64,000 nt of DNA from NCBI RefSeq assembly GCF_017948485.1, contig NZ_JAFFSX010000028.1:62001-126000 (forward strand). The letters are read 5' to 3'. Below, piece by piece: positions 32,897 to 41,750 of this stretch. The stretch comes from Streptomyces sp. GESEQ-35 (GTDB lineage: Bacteria > Actinomycetota > Actinomycetes > Streptomycetales > Streptomycetaceae). Positions within the stretch are counted from its first letter, which is position 1; every line of letters starts with the position of its first letter. A program made the translations under genes and the position numbers. The notes under the pieces were generated by a model. That model saw only the letters and a list, made by a program, of their open reading frames with translations, did not search any database and was not told the origin of the DNA.

Positions 32897-33247
32897 GTGG
32901 TGGACGTAGTGCTGATGCAGGGGTTCGCAGGGTTCATGTGGCTGCTGAGCATGGCCCTGATCCTTTTCAGCGGCTTCGCTCTCATTGACGCCGCTGTGCG
33001 CCGCGAGGACGCCTATCGAGCGGCCGACAAGAAGACCAAGCCGTTCTGGCTGATCATCCTCGGGATCGCCTTCGTGGTGAACCTGATCTTCAACATCCTG
33101 TCGTTCCTGCCGATCATCGGCCTCATCGCGACCATCGTATACATGGTCGACGTCCGCCCCGCCATCCGCAGCCTCCCCGGCGGCGGCCGCCCCAACCGAG
33201 GCTCAAGCAGCGACGGCCCCTACGGCCCGTACAACGGCGGCCGCTAA
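32897..33247 (+). CDS. DUF2516 membrane protein
   Basis: 116 residues from GTG 32897; ATG 32915 is an alternative. Two membrane segments (about residues 10-30 and 52-85) surround RREDAYRAADKKTKPFW, the DUF2516 hallmark. The tail is Gly/Pro-rich. It follows the HBHA-like gene in Streptomyces and mycobacteria alike, which suggests a shared envelope role. The terminator between them allows a separate promoter. Confidence 0.85.
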   Translation: MVDVVLMQGFAGFMWLLSMALILFSGFALIDAAVRREDAYRAADKKTKPFWLIILGIAFVVNLIFNILSFLPIIGLIATIVYMVDVRPAIRSLPGGGRPNRGSSSDGPYGPYNGGR

Positions 33248-33264
33248 AAACGCAGGCGAGGGCA

Positions 33265-33345
33265 GCGCCCCTTCAGGGGCGCGGGGCTGTATCAATTTGC
33301 GGCTCCGCCGCGTGGGCGCGACCAGCCACAGCGGACCGGCAGTCG
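33265..33345. repeat. Interspersed repeat, copy 2
   Basis: It begins with GCGCCCC-TTCA-GGGGCGC (33265-33282), continues GCGGGGCTGT, then GCGGC-TCC-GCCGC and GTGGGCGCGACCAGCCACAG. The same modules occur at 54141-54215. It lies between convergent genes and can terminate both. Confidence 0.7.
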
Positions 33346-33379
33346 GCATACGACAGAACCCACAACGGCGGGCTCCCGA

Positions 33380-34693
33380 TCAGGCGGACCGATCAAGCAG
33401 CAGCACAGCCACGTCATCAGTCAACTCGCCCCCATTGAGCGAGCGCACCTCATTCACCACCGCCCGCAACAACGCCTCCCCACCCAACCCCTCGGAGAGC
33501 TCGCGGCGCACCAGTGACACCATGCCGTCCTGCCCGAGCCGCTCCCGGCCCTGCCCGATATGCCCCTCGATCAGCCCGTCGGTGTAGAGCATCAGGCTCC
33601 ACTCCCGCCCCAGCTCCACCTGCATCCGCGGCCAGCGAGCACCGTGCAGCAGCCCGAGCGCGGGCCCGTTGTTGTCGTACGGCAGCAGCTGCGCGGGCCG
33701 GCCGGGCTGGGCCACCAGCGGTGCCGGATGCCCGGCAAGGCACAGCCCCGCCCGACGCCCGTCCGGCGCGATATCCACCGTGCAGAGCGTCGCGAAGATC
33801 TCCTCGTCGGAGCGCTCGTGCTCCAGCACCTGCTGAAGTGTGCCGAGCAGCTCGTCCCCGCACAGCCCCGCCAGGGTGAGCGCGCGCCAGGCGATGCGCA
33901 GCTCCACGCCGAGCGCCGCCTCGTCGGGGCCGTGCCCGCAGACGTCACCGATCATGGCGTGCACGGTGCCGTCGGGGGTGCGGACGACGTCGTAGAAGTC
34001 GCCGCCGAGCAGGGCGCGGGAGCGGCCCGGGCGATAGCGGGCGGCGAAGCGCAGCGAGGAGCCCTCCAGAAGGGGCGTGGGCAGCAGGCCGCGTTCCAGG
34101 CGCCGGTTCTCCTGGGCCCGCATCCGGCCCTCGGCGAGCCGCCGCTCGGCCGTGTCGGAACGTTTCCGCTCCACGGCGTACCGGATGGCGCGGCTCAGCA
34201 GCCGGCCGTCCAGTTCATCCCGGAAGAGGTAGTCCAGGGCGCCCACGCGGACCGCCTCGGCGGCGCGCTCGGCGTCGCCGGACGCGGTGAGCGCGAGAAC
34301 GGCGTGCCGGGGCGCGAGCTCCAGTACGTGCTTGAGTACGGCGAGCTCGTCGGCGTCGTCCGCTCGGCCGGGCGCCGGGAGGGCGAGGTCGAGCAGGATG
34401 CAGTAGACGTCGTCGGTCAGCAGCCGCTCGGCCTCGGTGAGGTTGCGGGCAGTGCGGATACGGATCGGCTTGCCGGAGGCATCGAGCAGTTCGGGCACGA
34501 TCGGCGAGCCGCCGGGATCGTCCTCGATCAGCAGCAGGGTCAGGTTGTTCGCGGCGGTGCCGCTCGGGTTCTCGACCGGCTCTGCCGTGCGCGGGGCCTC
34601 TTGCTTGGAGGGGCCGCGCACTGTGGACGCGGCCGGCGCCTGACCACTTTCCACGGCCGGGATCGCTCTCTGCCGCGGTACGGGTACGGGCAT
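33380..34693 (-). CDS. Response regulator with PP2C/SpoIIE phosphatase output
   Basis: 437 residues from ATG 34693. After about 55 disordered residues comes a receiver domain (about 58-180) with acidic pair IEDDPG and phosphoacceptor Asp in CILLDLALP. The conserved Lys is replaced by Arg in DYLFRDEL. The C-terminal PP2C/SpoIIE domain (about 215-435) keeps GGDFYDVVRT, MIGDVCGHGPDEAALG and LMLYTDGL, the Asp residues that bind Mn/Mg. Such proteins dephosphorylate anti-anti-sigma factors. The partner kinase and target are not nearby. Confidence 0.88.
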   Translation of the reverse strand: MPVPVPRQRAIPAVESGQAPAASTVRGPSKQEAPRTAEPVENPSGTAANNLTLLLIEDDPGGSPIVPELLDASGKPIRIRTARNLTEAERLLTDDVYCILLDLALPAPGRADDADELAVLKHVLELAPRHAVLALTASGDAERAAEAVRVGALDYLFRDELDGRLLSRAIRYAVERKRSDTAERRLAEGRMRAQENRRLERGLLPTPLLEGSSLRFAARYRPGRSRALLGGDFYDVVRTPDGTVHAMIGDVCGHGPDEAALGVELRIAWRALTLAGLCGDELLGTLQQVLEHERSDEEIFATLCTVDIAPDGRRAGLCLAGHPAPLVAQPGRPAQLLPYDNNGPALGLLHGARWPRMQVELGREWSLMLYTDGLIEGHIGQGRERLGQDGMVSLVRRELSEGLGGEALLRAVVNEVRSLNGGELTDDVAVLLLDRSA

Positions 34694-35012
34694 CGTGTTG
34701 GGTTCCTTCCCTCCCCCCGAGGGCATGGCAGGGGGACGAGGAAGTCCTCCCACCGACCGGGACCATAGCGGTAGTCGCCGCCGTAAAGGAATGGTGTGAC
34801 GCACGCCGCTTGGCAGTCGGCCACTGTCATATGCCGCGTTCCGTACCGCAGTTGGACAGGGTGGCCGCGGGGCGGGAATGACGAAGGTCACGTCCGCGGA
34901 GGTTTGAACGGTCGTGCGAGGTGGGCCAGGTCACGTTGTGCACGTCACGAAACGGACGGACCCTTACGCATCGTGCCGCACGGGGTGATGGCTCATTCCG
35001 CCGAACAGAACC
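34694..35012. other. Intergenic gap upstream of the PP2C gene
   Basis: This 319-base gap lies between two minus-strand genes. It should hold the promoter of the PP2C response-regulator gene and the end of the NlpC/P60 transcript. I see no convincing gene, strong hairpin or recognisable operator in it. Confidence 0.5.
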
Positions 35013-36098
35013 TCACGCACCCGGCCGTACCACCCCGAGAATCGGCATCGACCCGGCGCCCGCGATCGTCACCGTCCGGCCCGGGCGCGGGGCGTGGACG
35101 ATCGCGCCGTCGCCGATGTACATCGCGACATGGCTGGCGTCGTCGAAGTAGATGATGAGGTCGCCGGGGAGCATGTCCTTGACGTCGACCGACTTCAGCT
35201 GCTTCCACTGCTCCTGCGAGGTGCGCGGAATGGTGTCGCCGGCCGCCAGCCATGCCTGTGAGGTCAGGCCCGAGCAGTCGTACGTCTTCGGGCCCTCGGC
35301 ACCCCATTCGTACGGCTTTCCGATCTGGGCCGTCGCGTACGCGACCGCCTTCTTGCCCTCCTCGGTGGCCTTGCCCTTGATCTCGTCGAGGATGCCGGAG
35401 TCGAGCCAGGCGGTCTGCGCGTTGTACGCGGCCTGCCGCTCCAGCTCGGCCAGACGCTCCTTCTCCTCCTTCTCCAGTGCGGACTCGAGCTTCTCGGCGG
35501 CCGCGATCTGCTTCTTGATGGTCTTCTGGGCGGTCGCCTTCGCCTTGCGGTTCGCGTCGAGCTTCGTCCACTGGGCCGAGGCGTCCTTGGCGTACTGCTC
35601 CAAGTCCTGCTGGGTGCGGGTCATCTGCCCTATCAGGGCCTTGGTGGCGCGCTCGCCCTGGAGCACCCGGCCCGCGCCGTCGAGGAACTCCTGCGGGTCG
35701 TCGCTGAGCATCAACTGCGCCTCGTCCGGCAGTCCGCCGGTGCGGTACTGGGCGCGGGCCGCGGCGCCGACGCGCTTCCTCAGGTCGGCGAGCCGCTCCT
35801 GGCCCTTGACGATCTTGTTGGCGAGGTCGACGATCTCCGCGGACTGGTGCTCGGCCATCTCCTCGGCGGCGTTGTACGCGTCCGTGGCGGCGGCGGCCTC
35901 GCGGTAGAGCCTGTCGATCTTCTCGCGAACGACCTCAAGGTCCGCGTTCGTGACGGGAGTCGAGGAGGCGGAGGAGGCTGAGGGGGTCGGCGTGGGGCTC
36001 GGTGCGGCGAATGCCATGCCGGGTGTCGCCGCCAGCACGGTGACCGCACAGACCACGGTCACGGCCGCCGAGATCAGGCCCCGCTTGCCCGTACCCAT
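35013..36098 (-). CDS. Secreted NlpC/P60 peptidoglycan endopeptidase with coiled coil
   Basis: 361 residues from ATG 36098. A signal peptide (residues 1-31, ending MAFAAP) is followed by a Pro/Ser linker and a long coiled coil (about 50-230). The NlpC/P60 domain (about 245-361) has the catalytic Cys in YDCSGLTSQAW, His in DASHVAMYIGDG and the third residue in IVHAPRPG. It is the RipA/Cwl-like plan: coiled coil for regulation, Cys peptidase cutting D-Glu-mesoDAP-type stem bonds. A TTAC-N5-GTAA palindrome lies upstream at 36119-36131. Single gene. Confidence 0.9.
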   Translation of the reverse strand: MGTGKRGLISAAVTVVCAVTVLAATPGMAFAAPSPTPTPSASSASSTPVTNADLEVVREKIDRLYREAAAATDAYNAAEEMAEHQSAEIVDLANKIVKGQERLADLRKRVGAAARAQYRTGGLPDEAQLMLSDDPQEFLDGAGRVLQGERATKALIGQMTRTQQDLEQYAKDASAQWTKLDANRKAKATAQKTIKKQIAAAEKLESALEKEEKERLAELERQAAYNAQTAWLDSGILDEIKGKATEEGKKAVAYATAQIGKPYEWGAEGPKTYDCSGLTSQAWLAAGDTIPRTSQEQWKQLKSVDVKDMLPGDLIIYFDDASHVAMYIGDGAIVHAPRPGRTVTIAGAGSMPILGVVRPGA

Positions 36099-36267
36099 AC
36101 CCCTGCCCCCAAACTGATTTACCGTCAGTAACTTACGGACACCCGGGGGATCGTGCCACGACCCGGCACAAAACGACAGAGGCAGTGACTCTCTCCCCCC
36201 ATTCAGCCCCTGGTACGACGATCTCCCCGCCTCTGTGACGAACGACTCATGGAGATCGTTCCCACCG

Positions 36268-37080
36268 TCAGAACCTGGGCGCCAACGCCGCCCAGCGCAC
36301 GGTCACTTCACCCTGTCGCCAGCGCACCGGCCCGTCCGTCACCGGCCAGTCGGCGGCCAGGTCCCGGACCGCGCGGATCCAGCGCTGCCGGGCGCCGTAG
36401 GAGGCGTAGGGCGCGGCGGCCGCCCAGGCTCGGTCGAAGTCGCGCAGGAAGGCGTGGACCGGTTCGCCGGGGACGTTGCGGTGGATGAGTGCCTTCGGAA
36501 GGCGCTCGGCGAGGTCGGACGGCCGCTCCAGGGAGCCGAGTCGGGTCGCGAACGTGACGGTGCGCGGCCCCTCCGGACCGAGCGCCACCCACACGTGCCG
36601 CCGCCCGATCTCGTCACAGGTGCCCTCGACGAGCAGTCCGCCGCCGGAGCCGTCCGCCCGGGGCGCGAGCCGTGCGCACAGCCGCTCCCAGACCGCGGCG
36701 ACCTCGTCCTCGTCGTACTGCCGAAGGACGTTGGCGGCGCGGATGAGCAACGGCCGCCGGGGGACGGGGATCTCGAAGCCGCCGTGCCGGAACGCGAGCC
36801 CCTCACGCTCGTACGGCTGCGCGGCCGCGACCCTCGCCGGCTCGATCTCGACGCCGACGACACGCGCGCGTGGTGCGACCGTGCGGAGGCGGCCGAGCAG
36901 TTCGACGGCCGTCCAGGGGGCCGCGCCATAGCCGAGGTCGATCGCGACCGGGTCGGCGCTGCGGCGCAGTTCGGCGCCGTGCGTGGCCGTGATCCAGCGG
37001 TCCATGCGGCGGAGCCGGTTGGGATTCGTGGTCCCGCGCGTCACCGTTCCGACGGGGCTGGCGGCGGCGCGGGATGTCAT
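36268..37080 (-). CDS. Class I SAM-dependent methyltransferase-like protein
   Basis: 270 residues from ATG 37080. The Rossmann motif I is VAIDLGYGAAPWTAVELL, followed by motif II VVGVEIEPARVAAA. The catalytic end is not recognisable, and the substrate is unknown. The gene diverges from mshA with a 171-bp shared upstream region; that position is conserved in Streptomyces, but no link to mycothiol is shown. Confidence 0.75.
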   Translation of the reverse strand: MTSRAAASPVGTVTRGTTNPNRLRRMDRWITATHGAELRRSADPVAIDLGYGAAPWTAVELLGRLRTVAPRARVVGVEIEPARVAAAQPYEREGLAFRHGGFEIPVPRRPLLIRAANVLRQYDEDEVAAVWERLCARLAPRADGSGGGLLVEGTCDEIGRRHVWVALGPEGPRTVTFATRLGSLERPSDLAERLPKALIHRNVPGEPVHAFLRDFDRAWAAAAPYASYGARQRWIRAVRDLAADWPVTDGPVRWRQGEVTVRWAALAPRF

Positions 37081-37251
37081 GGGTACGAGGGTATGCGAAC
37101 GCGGCTCAAGCTCGAACGGTTGAGCGATCGCGGGTAATGATTCCGCAAAGAACCCGGAACCGGAAATGGAGTTGCACCTTCCGGTGTTCGCCCTTCTTGG
37201 AAGGCCCCGCACGGCCTCTCGAAGGCATGCCCGGAACAAGGAGGACGCCAC

Positions 37252-38589
37252 GTGAGCCAGTACGTCAGCAGGCTCGGTCGGCGCTCCCCGGCCGCGCACT
37301 CGCGGCTGCGGCTGCACCGTCGTCCCCGTCGCGTCGCGATGCTCTCCGTGCACACCTCACCGCTCCACCAGCCGGGCACCGGCGACGCCGGCGGCATGAA
37401 CGTCTACATCGTGGAGCTGGCGCAGCGTCTCGCCGCCATCAACATCGAGGTAGAGATCTTCACGCGGGCGACCACCGCCGCCCTCCCCCCGACCGTCGAA
37501 CTGGCCCCGGGCGTGCTGGTCCGGCACGTCGACGCGGGCCCCTACGAAGGCCTCGCCAAGGAGGAGCTCCCGGCCCAGCTGTGCGCCTTCACCCACGGCG
37601 TCATGCAGGCCTGGGCAGGTCACCGCCCCGGCTACTACGACCTCGTGCACTCGCACTACTGGCTCTCCGGCCACGTCGGCTGGCTCGCCGCCCAGCGCTG
37701 GGGCGTGCCCCTGGTGCACGCGATGCACACCATGGCCAAGGTCAAGAACGCCAACCTGGCCGACGGCGACACCCCCGAGCCCGCCGCCCGCGTCATCGGC
37801 GAGACCCAGATCGTCGCCGCCGCCGACCGGCTCATCGCCAACACCGCGGAGGAGGCCGAGGAGCTGGTACGGCACTACGCCGCCGAGCGCGACAAGGTCG
37901 CCGTGGTCCACCCCGGCGTCAACCTCGGCCGCTTCAGCCCGGCCGACGGCCGCGCAGCCGCCCGCGCCCGCCTCGGACTCCCGCAGGACGCCCTGATCCC
38001 GCTCTTCGCGGGCCGCATCCAGCCCCTGAAGGCACCCGACGTGCTCCTGCGCGCGGTGGCCGTCCTCCTCGACGAGCGCCCCGAACTGCGCGGCAACATC
38101 GTGGTCCCCGTCGTCGGCGGCCCCAGCGGCAGCGGGCTCGCCAAGCCGGAGGGCCTACAGAAGCTGGCCGCCCGGCTCGGGGTCGCCGATGTCGTACGGT
38201 TCCGCCCGCCCGTCGACCAGGACCAGCTCGCCGACTGGTTCCGGGCCGCCTCGGTCCTGGTCATGCCGTCCTACAGCGAGTCCTTCGGTCTGGTCGCCAT
38301 CGAGGCGCAGGCGGCGGGCACGCCGGTGCTCGCGGCCTCGGTGGGCGGGCTTCCGGTGGCGGTACAGGACGGACGTACGGGATTCCTCGTCCAGGGACAC
38401 AACCCCGTCGACTACGCGCGCGTGCTGGGCGATATCGCCGACGACCCCGCACTGGCGGCGCGTATGGGCGCGGCCGCCGCCCGGCATGCGCAGTCCTTCG
38501 GCTGGGACACCTCGGCCGCCGCCACGGCGGACGTCTACACGGCGGCGACGCAGGCCTACCGCCGTCGCGTACGCTCCCACCATGGCTGA
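37252..38589 (+). CDS. mshA: D-inositol-3-phosphate N-acetylglucosaminyltransferase
   Basis: 445 residues from GTG 37252, behind AAGGAGG. This GT4-family glycosyltransferase has HTSPLHQPGTGDAGGMNVYI near the N terminus, HSHYWLSG, and a sugar-nucleotide site PSYSESFGLVAIEAQAAGTP. It joins UDP-GlcNAc to inositol-3-phosphate, the first committed step of mycothiol synthesis, the actinobacterial counterpart of glutathione. It overlaps the YbjN-like gene by 8 bases. Confidence 0.93.
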   Translation: MSQYVSRLGRRSPAAHSRLRLHRRPRRVAMLSVHTSPLHQPGTGDAGGMNVYIVELAQRLAAINIEVEIFTRATTAALPPTVELAPGVLVRHVDAGPYEGLAKEELPAQLCAFTHGVMQAWAGHRPGYYDLVHSHYWLSGHVGWLAAQRWGVPLVHAMHTMAKVKNANLADGDTPEPAARVIGETQIVAAADRLIANTAEEAEELVRHYAAERDKVAVVHPGVNLGRFSPADGRAAARARLGLPQDALIPLFAGRIQPLKAPDVLLRAVAVLLDERPELRGNIVVPVVGGPSGSGLAKPEGLQKLAARLGVADVVRFRPPVDQDQLADWFRAASVLVMPSYSESFGLVAIEAQAAGTPVLAASVGGLPVAVQDGRTGFLVQGHNPVDYARVLGDIADDPALAARMGAAAARHAQSFGWDTSAAATADVYTAATQAYRRRVRSHHG

Positions 38590-39082
38590 GGCACCGAAGG
38601 CACCGCAGGTCATCGAGGGTTTCCTCAGGGGCGCCGAACTCGAATGGGAGAGCCCCGAGCCCGGCAACTACGTGGTGAAGCTCCCCGGCACCCGCAAGCT
38701 GTCGACGACCGTCTCCCTCCTCGTGGGACGCCACTCGCTCTCCCTCAACGCCTTCGTCGTCCGCCACCCCGACGAGAACGAGGGCGGAGTCCACCGCTGG
38801 CTCCTGGAGCGCAACCTCAAGCTGTACGGCGTGAGTTACGCCGTCGACCCGCTCGGCGACATCTACGTCACCGCCAAGCTCCCGCTGTCCGCCATCACCC
38901 CGGACGAGATCGACCGGCTGCTCGGCCAGGTCCTGGAAGCGGCGGACGGCTCCTTCAACACCCTTCTGGAGCTCGGTTTCGCGTCCGCGATCCGCAAGGA
39001 GTACGAGTGGCGGGTGTCGCGCGGTGAATCGACCCGCAATCTGGATGCGTTCACGCATCTGATCGAACGACCCACCAGCTGA
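38582..39082 (+). CDS. YbjN-domain protein coupled to mshA
   Basis: 166 residues from ATG 38582, inside the end of mshA. The body follows the YbjN/type III secretion-chaperone-like fold: WESPEPGNYVVKLPG, HSLSLNAFVVRHPDENE, HRWLLERNLKLYGVSYA and EIDRLLGQVLEAADGSFNTLLELGF. Function unknown. The translational coupling suggests that it helps MshA or mycothiol homeostasis. Confidence 0.85.
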   Translation: MAEAPKAPQVIEGFLRGAELEWESPEPGNYVVKLPGTRKLSTTVSLLVGRHSLSLNAFVVRHPDENEGGVHRWLLERNLKLYGVSYAVDPLGDIYVTAKLPLSAITPDEIDRLLGQVLEAADGSFNTLLELGFASAIRKEYEWRVSRGESTRNLDAFTHLIERPTS

Positions 39083-39212
39083 TTTCAGGTACGGACTAAC
39101 CGACCCCTGCGTGACCCTTCCCCGGCGCAGAGGTCTCGTGTCATGCTCACCGCCGACGCAGATCTGAACGTCGTTCACATCCATGAAGAGCCGCATGGAA
39201 GGACGATCGGAC

Positions 39213-40913
39213 ATGAGCCATCGGTATGGAACACATCGATATGGAACACATCGATACGGAACAAGAGTCACCAGACGCACCTTGCTCACCGCCGCCACAG
39301 CCGTGGCGGCCGCCGCCATGACCGGCGGAACGGCGAAAGCCGCCGAAGGCCACGAAGTCCCCACCCTCTGGCGGGAGTTCACCCGAACCCCCTTCACCCA
39401 CCCGCAGATCCCGTACGTCGGCCGGGCAGGCTGCCACCGCGGAGCGTCCCGTCGCCCACGCCGCCCGGTCGTCGCCGACGTGCGCGACTACGGCGCCGTG
39501 GCGGACGGCACCACCGACTCCGCCCCCGCGATCAACCGTGCCATCGCCGCTGCCGGACAGGCCGGCGGTGGCACGGTGTCCATCCCGCCGGGCACCTTCG
39601 TCATCGACGACGTGATCCACATCGGCGACTCGAACGTGGTCCTGCGGGGCGCCGGCAGCGGCCGTACGACGCTGTACGCGACGAAGAACCTCACCGAGCT
39701 CATCGGCGTCTACGGATCGCGCTACGGCGGCGACAAGTCGTCGTGGTCCTGGGCGGGCGGCCTGATCTGGCTTGCCCCGAGGGCCCGTTGGGACTCCCTC
39801 ACCGCCGCGATCAGGGCGAAGGCCTGGCCCTTCGAGGGCTGGACCGGCAACAAGCGCGACGAGTGGCAGACGCTCACGACCGTCGCACCCGCCCGCCGGG
39901 GCTCCTGGACGATCACGGTCGCCGACCCCTCGAAACTCCGCCCCGGCACCCTCGTCCTCCTCCGTCTCGCCGACGACCCCGACCACACGCTCCTGGAGCA
40001 CATGTGCGGCGGCGGCCCCGGCCCCGAGGCGTACAGCTGGGACGACATGACGAAACTGACGTCGTACGTCCCCTACGAGTGGCCGGTCCGTATCGCCCAC
40101 GTCCGCGGCCGCAAGGTCACCCTCGAACGCCCGCTCCCGCTCGACGTACGCCCCGACTGGGACCCACGACTGACCACGCACGCGGAGGAGTTGACGGGCT
40201 CAGGGGTCGAGGGCCTCACCCTGGAGGCGATGGAGACACCGCAACAGCCGCACCTGCTCGACAAGGGCTACAACGGCGTCGTACTCCAATGCGCCTACGA
40301 CTGCTGGGTGGACGATGTGACGGTCCGCCACGTCGACAACGGCTTCGGCCTGGTCGCCGCCTCCGCCTGCACCCTGCGCCGCACACGCGTGTCCGGCCGG
40401 GGCGCCCACCACCCGTACTTCTGCCGCGAGGGCTCGCACGACAACCTCGTCGAGGACTTCACGATCGAGCAGCGCACGGACCCGGCCCCGACGGGCACCC
40501 AGTTGCACGGCATCAATGTCGAGGGCCTGTCCTCGTACAACGTCTGGTCCCACGGCGACATGCGGATGGGCACCTTCGATTCGCATCGCGGACTGCCCTT
40601 CGCGAACGTCCGCACCGACATCACCGTGGACAACAACGGCCGGCACGGCGGCGACGCGATCGCAGGACCGCTGTTCGGCGCCCGCTTCACCCACTGGAAC
40701 ATCCGGGTGACCAACGGCCGCGCGGGCCTGATGAAGATCGACGGCCTGGCCCCCTGGAGCGCCACGGTCGGCATCAACGAGGTGCGCGAGTTCGACCAGA
40801 TCGACGTCCCCGACTTCACCGGCGACCTGCACTCCCGTCTGGAGCTGTACGGCACCACGGACGCCGTACGACCGCGCAATCTGTACGACGCTCAGCGCGA
40901 GCTGATGCGATAG
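39213..40913 (+). CDS. Tat-exported right-handed beta-helix protein
   Basis: 566 residues from ATG 39213, chosen because GGAAGGA lies 9 bases upstream; ATG 39183 is possible. Three tandem HRYGT-like pentapeptides precede a twin-arginine signal (VTRRTLLTAATAV..., cleavage after AKA). Then come the pectate-lyase-like entry VRDYGAVADGTTDSAPAINRAI and PPGTFVIDDVIHIGDSNVVLRGAG, and repeated beta-helix turns to residue 540. It is probably a secreted polysaccharide lyase or hydrolase; catalytic residues were not identified. Its end overlaps the convergent AraC gene by 22 bases. Confidence 0.82.
   Translation: MSHRYGTHRYGTHRYGTRVTRRTLLTAATAVAAAAMTGGTAKAAEGHEVPTLWREFTRTPFTHPQIPYVGRAGCHRGASRRPRRPVVADVRDYGAVADGTTDSAPAINRAIAAAGQAGGGTVSIPPGTFVIDDVIHIGDSNVVLRGAGSGRTTLYATKNLTELIGVYGSRYGGDKSSWSWAGGLIWLAPRARWDSLTAAIRAKAWPFEGWTGNKRDEWQTLTTVAPARRGSWTITVADPSKLRPGTLVLLRLADDPDHTLLEHMCGGGPGPEAYSWDDMTKLTSYVPYEWPVRIAHVRGRKVTLERPLPLDVRPDWDPRLTTHAEELTGSGVEGLTLEAMETPQQPHLLDKGYNGVVLQCAYDCWVDDVTVRHVDNGFGLVAASACTLRRTRVSGRGAHHPYFCREGSHDNLVEDFTIEQRTDPAPTGTQLHGINVEGLSSYNVWSHGDMRMGTFDSHRGLPFANVRTDITVDNNGRHGGDAIAGPLFGARFTHWNIRVTNGRAGLMKIDGLAPWSATVGINEVREFDQIDVPDFTGDLHSRLELYGTTDAVRPRNLYDAQRELMR
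39219..39263 (+). repeat. Three tandem 15-bp repeats inside a signal-peptide region
   Basis: CATCGGTATGGAACA, CATCGATATGGAACA and CATCGATACGGAACA follow one another without gaps and encode HRYGT three times. Their AT content is high for this genome. In-frame copy-number change is possible. Confidence 0.85.
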
Positions 40914-41701
40914 CGCCCGGGGGTCACTCCCACCAGCTTCTTGAAGTGCCGCGTGAGATGGGCCTGGTCGTAGAACCCGGTCGCGGTCGCCGTCTCGGCC
41001 GGGCTCGTGCCGCGCAGCAGCAGGGCGCGGGCGCGGTCGACGCGGCGGGAGTTGAGGTACTGGTGCGGGGCGATGCCGTAGGCGGTGCTGAACGCCCGTA
41101 CCAGGTGGGCGGGGTGGGCATGCAGGAGCAGGGCGGCCTCGTCGAGGGTGAGGCCCTGGGTGACGTGCGCGTCGAGGAGTTCGCGCATACGGCGGGCCAG
41201 GGCGGGATCACGGCGCTCCCCGGCGATCGACCGCGCCCGCAGATGCTCCCGCAGCCGCTCCCCGACCAGCGTCAGCCTGCTCTCGGCCTCCAGCTCGTCG
41301 CCGGGGAGGGCGAGCGCGGAGTGCAGTTGGCCGACGCGCTGGCGCAGCACGGGGTCCCGGAGGTCGGGGGAGTCCACGGCCGGGCCGATCAGGTCCTCGG
41401 CCAGCCGGGTGCTGTCCAGGTACAGGACGCGCTTGCGGAAGCCGTGGGGGGTGGCGGGGGAGCCGTTGTGCGGCACATGCGGAGGCAGCAGGGACACCGT
41501 GTCGAGCGGGGTGCCGTGCTCGTGCCGGTCCAGGTCGTACCGTACGGCGCCGTCGTCCACGATGAGCAGCGTCCAGGCCTCGTGCACGTGCATCGGATAG
41601 GCGTACTCGGTGAAGTGCGCGTGGAACACCTCCACGACGCCCGGGATACGCGGGCGCCACGCGGAGACATCACGCTGGGCGGCGGCACGCTGCGGGGCCA
41701 T
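40892..41701 (-). CDS. AraC-family regulator with cupin domain
   Basis: 269 residues from ATG 41701. The N-terminal AraC-binding cupin (about 20-150) shows HFTEYAYPMHVHEAWTLLIV. The C-terminal double HTH has LDEAALLLHAHPAHLVRAFS and TATGFYDQAHLTRHFKKLVG, ending VTPGRYR. It diverges from the DUF2000 gene with 49 bp between start codons and probably controls it. Its 3-prime end runs 22 bases into the beta-helix gene. Confidence 0.9.
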   Translation of the reverse strand: MAPQRAAAQRDVSAWRPRIPGVVEVFHAHFTEYAYPMHVHEAWTLLIVDDGAVRYDLDRHEHGTPLDTVSLLPPHVPHNGSPATPHGFRKRVLYLDSTRLAEDLIGPAVDSPDLRDPVLRQRVGQLHSALALPGDELEAESRLTLVGERLREHLRARSIAGERRDPALARRMRELLDAHVTQGLTLDEAALLLHAHPAHLVRAFSTAYGIAPHQYLNSRRVDRARALLLRGTSPAETATATGFYDQAHLTRHFKKLVGVTPGRYRISSR

Positions 41702-41750
41702 GCAAAGAACGTACAAGACGGTGTCGTACGGCGGTCGGCAGTCTCAAGGC

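Noticed and set aside
36099..36267. Possible ydaO (c-di-AMP) riboswitch before the NlpC/P60 gene
   Set aside because: Some Streptomyces cell-wall hydrolase genes have one, but the conserved elements were not found here; the leader is too short.
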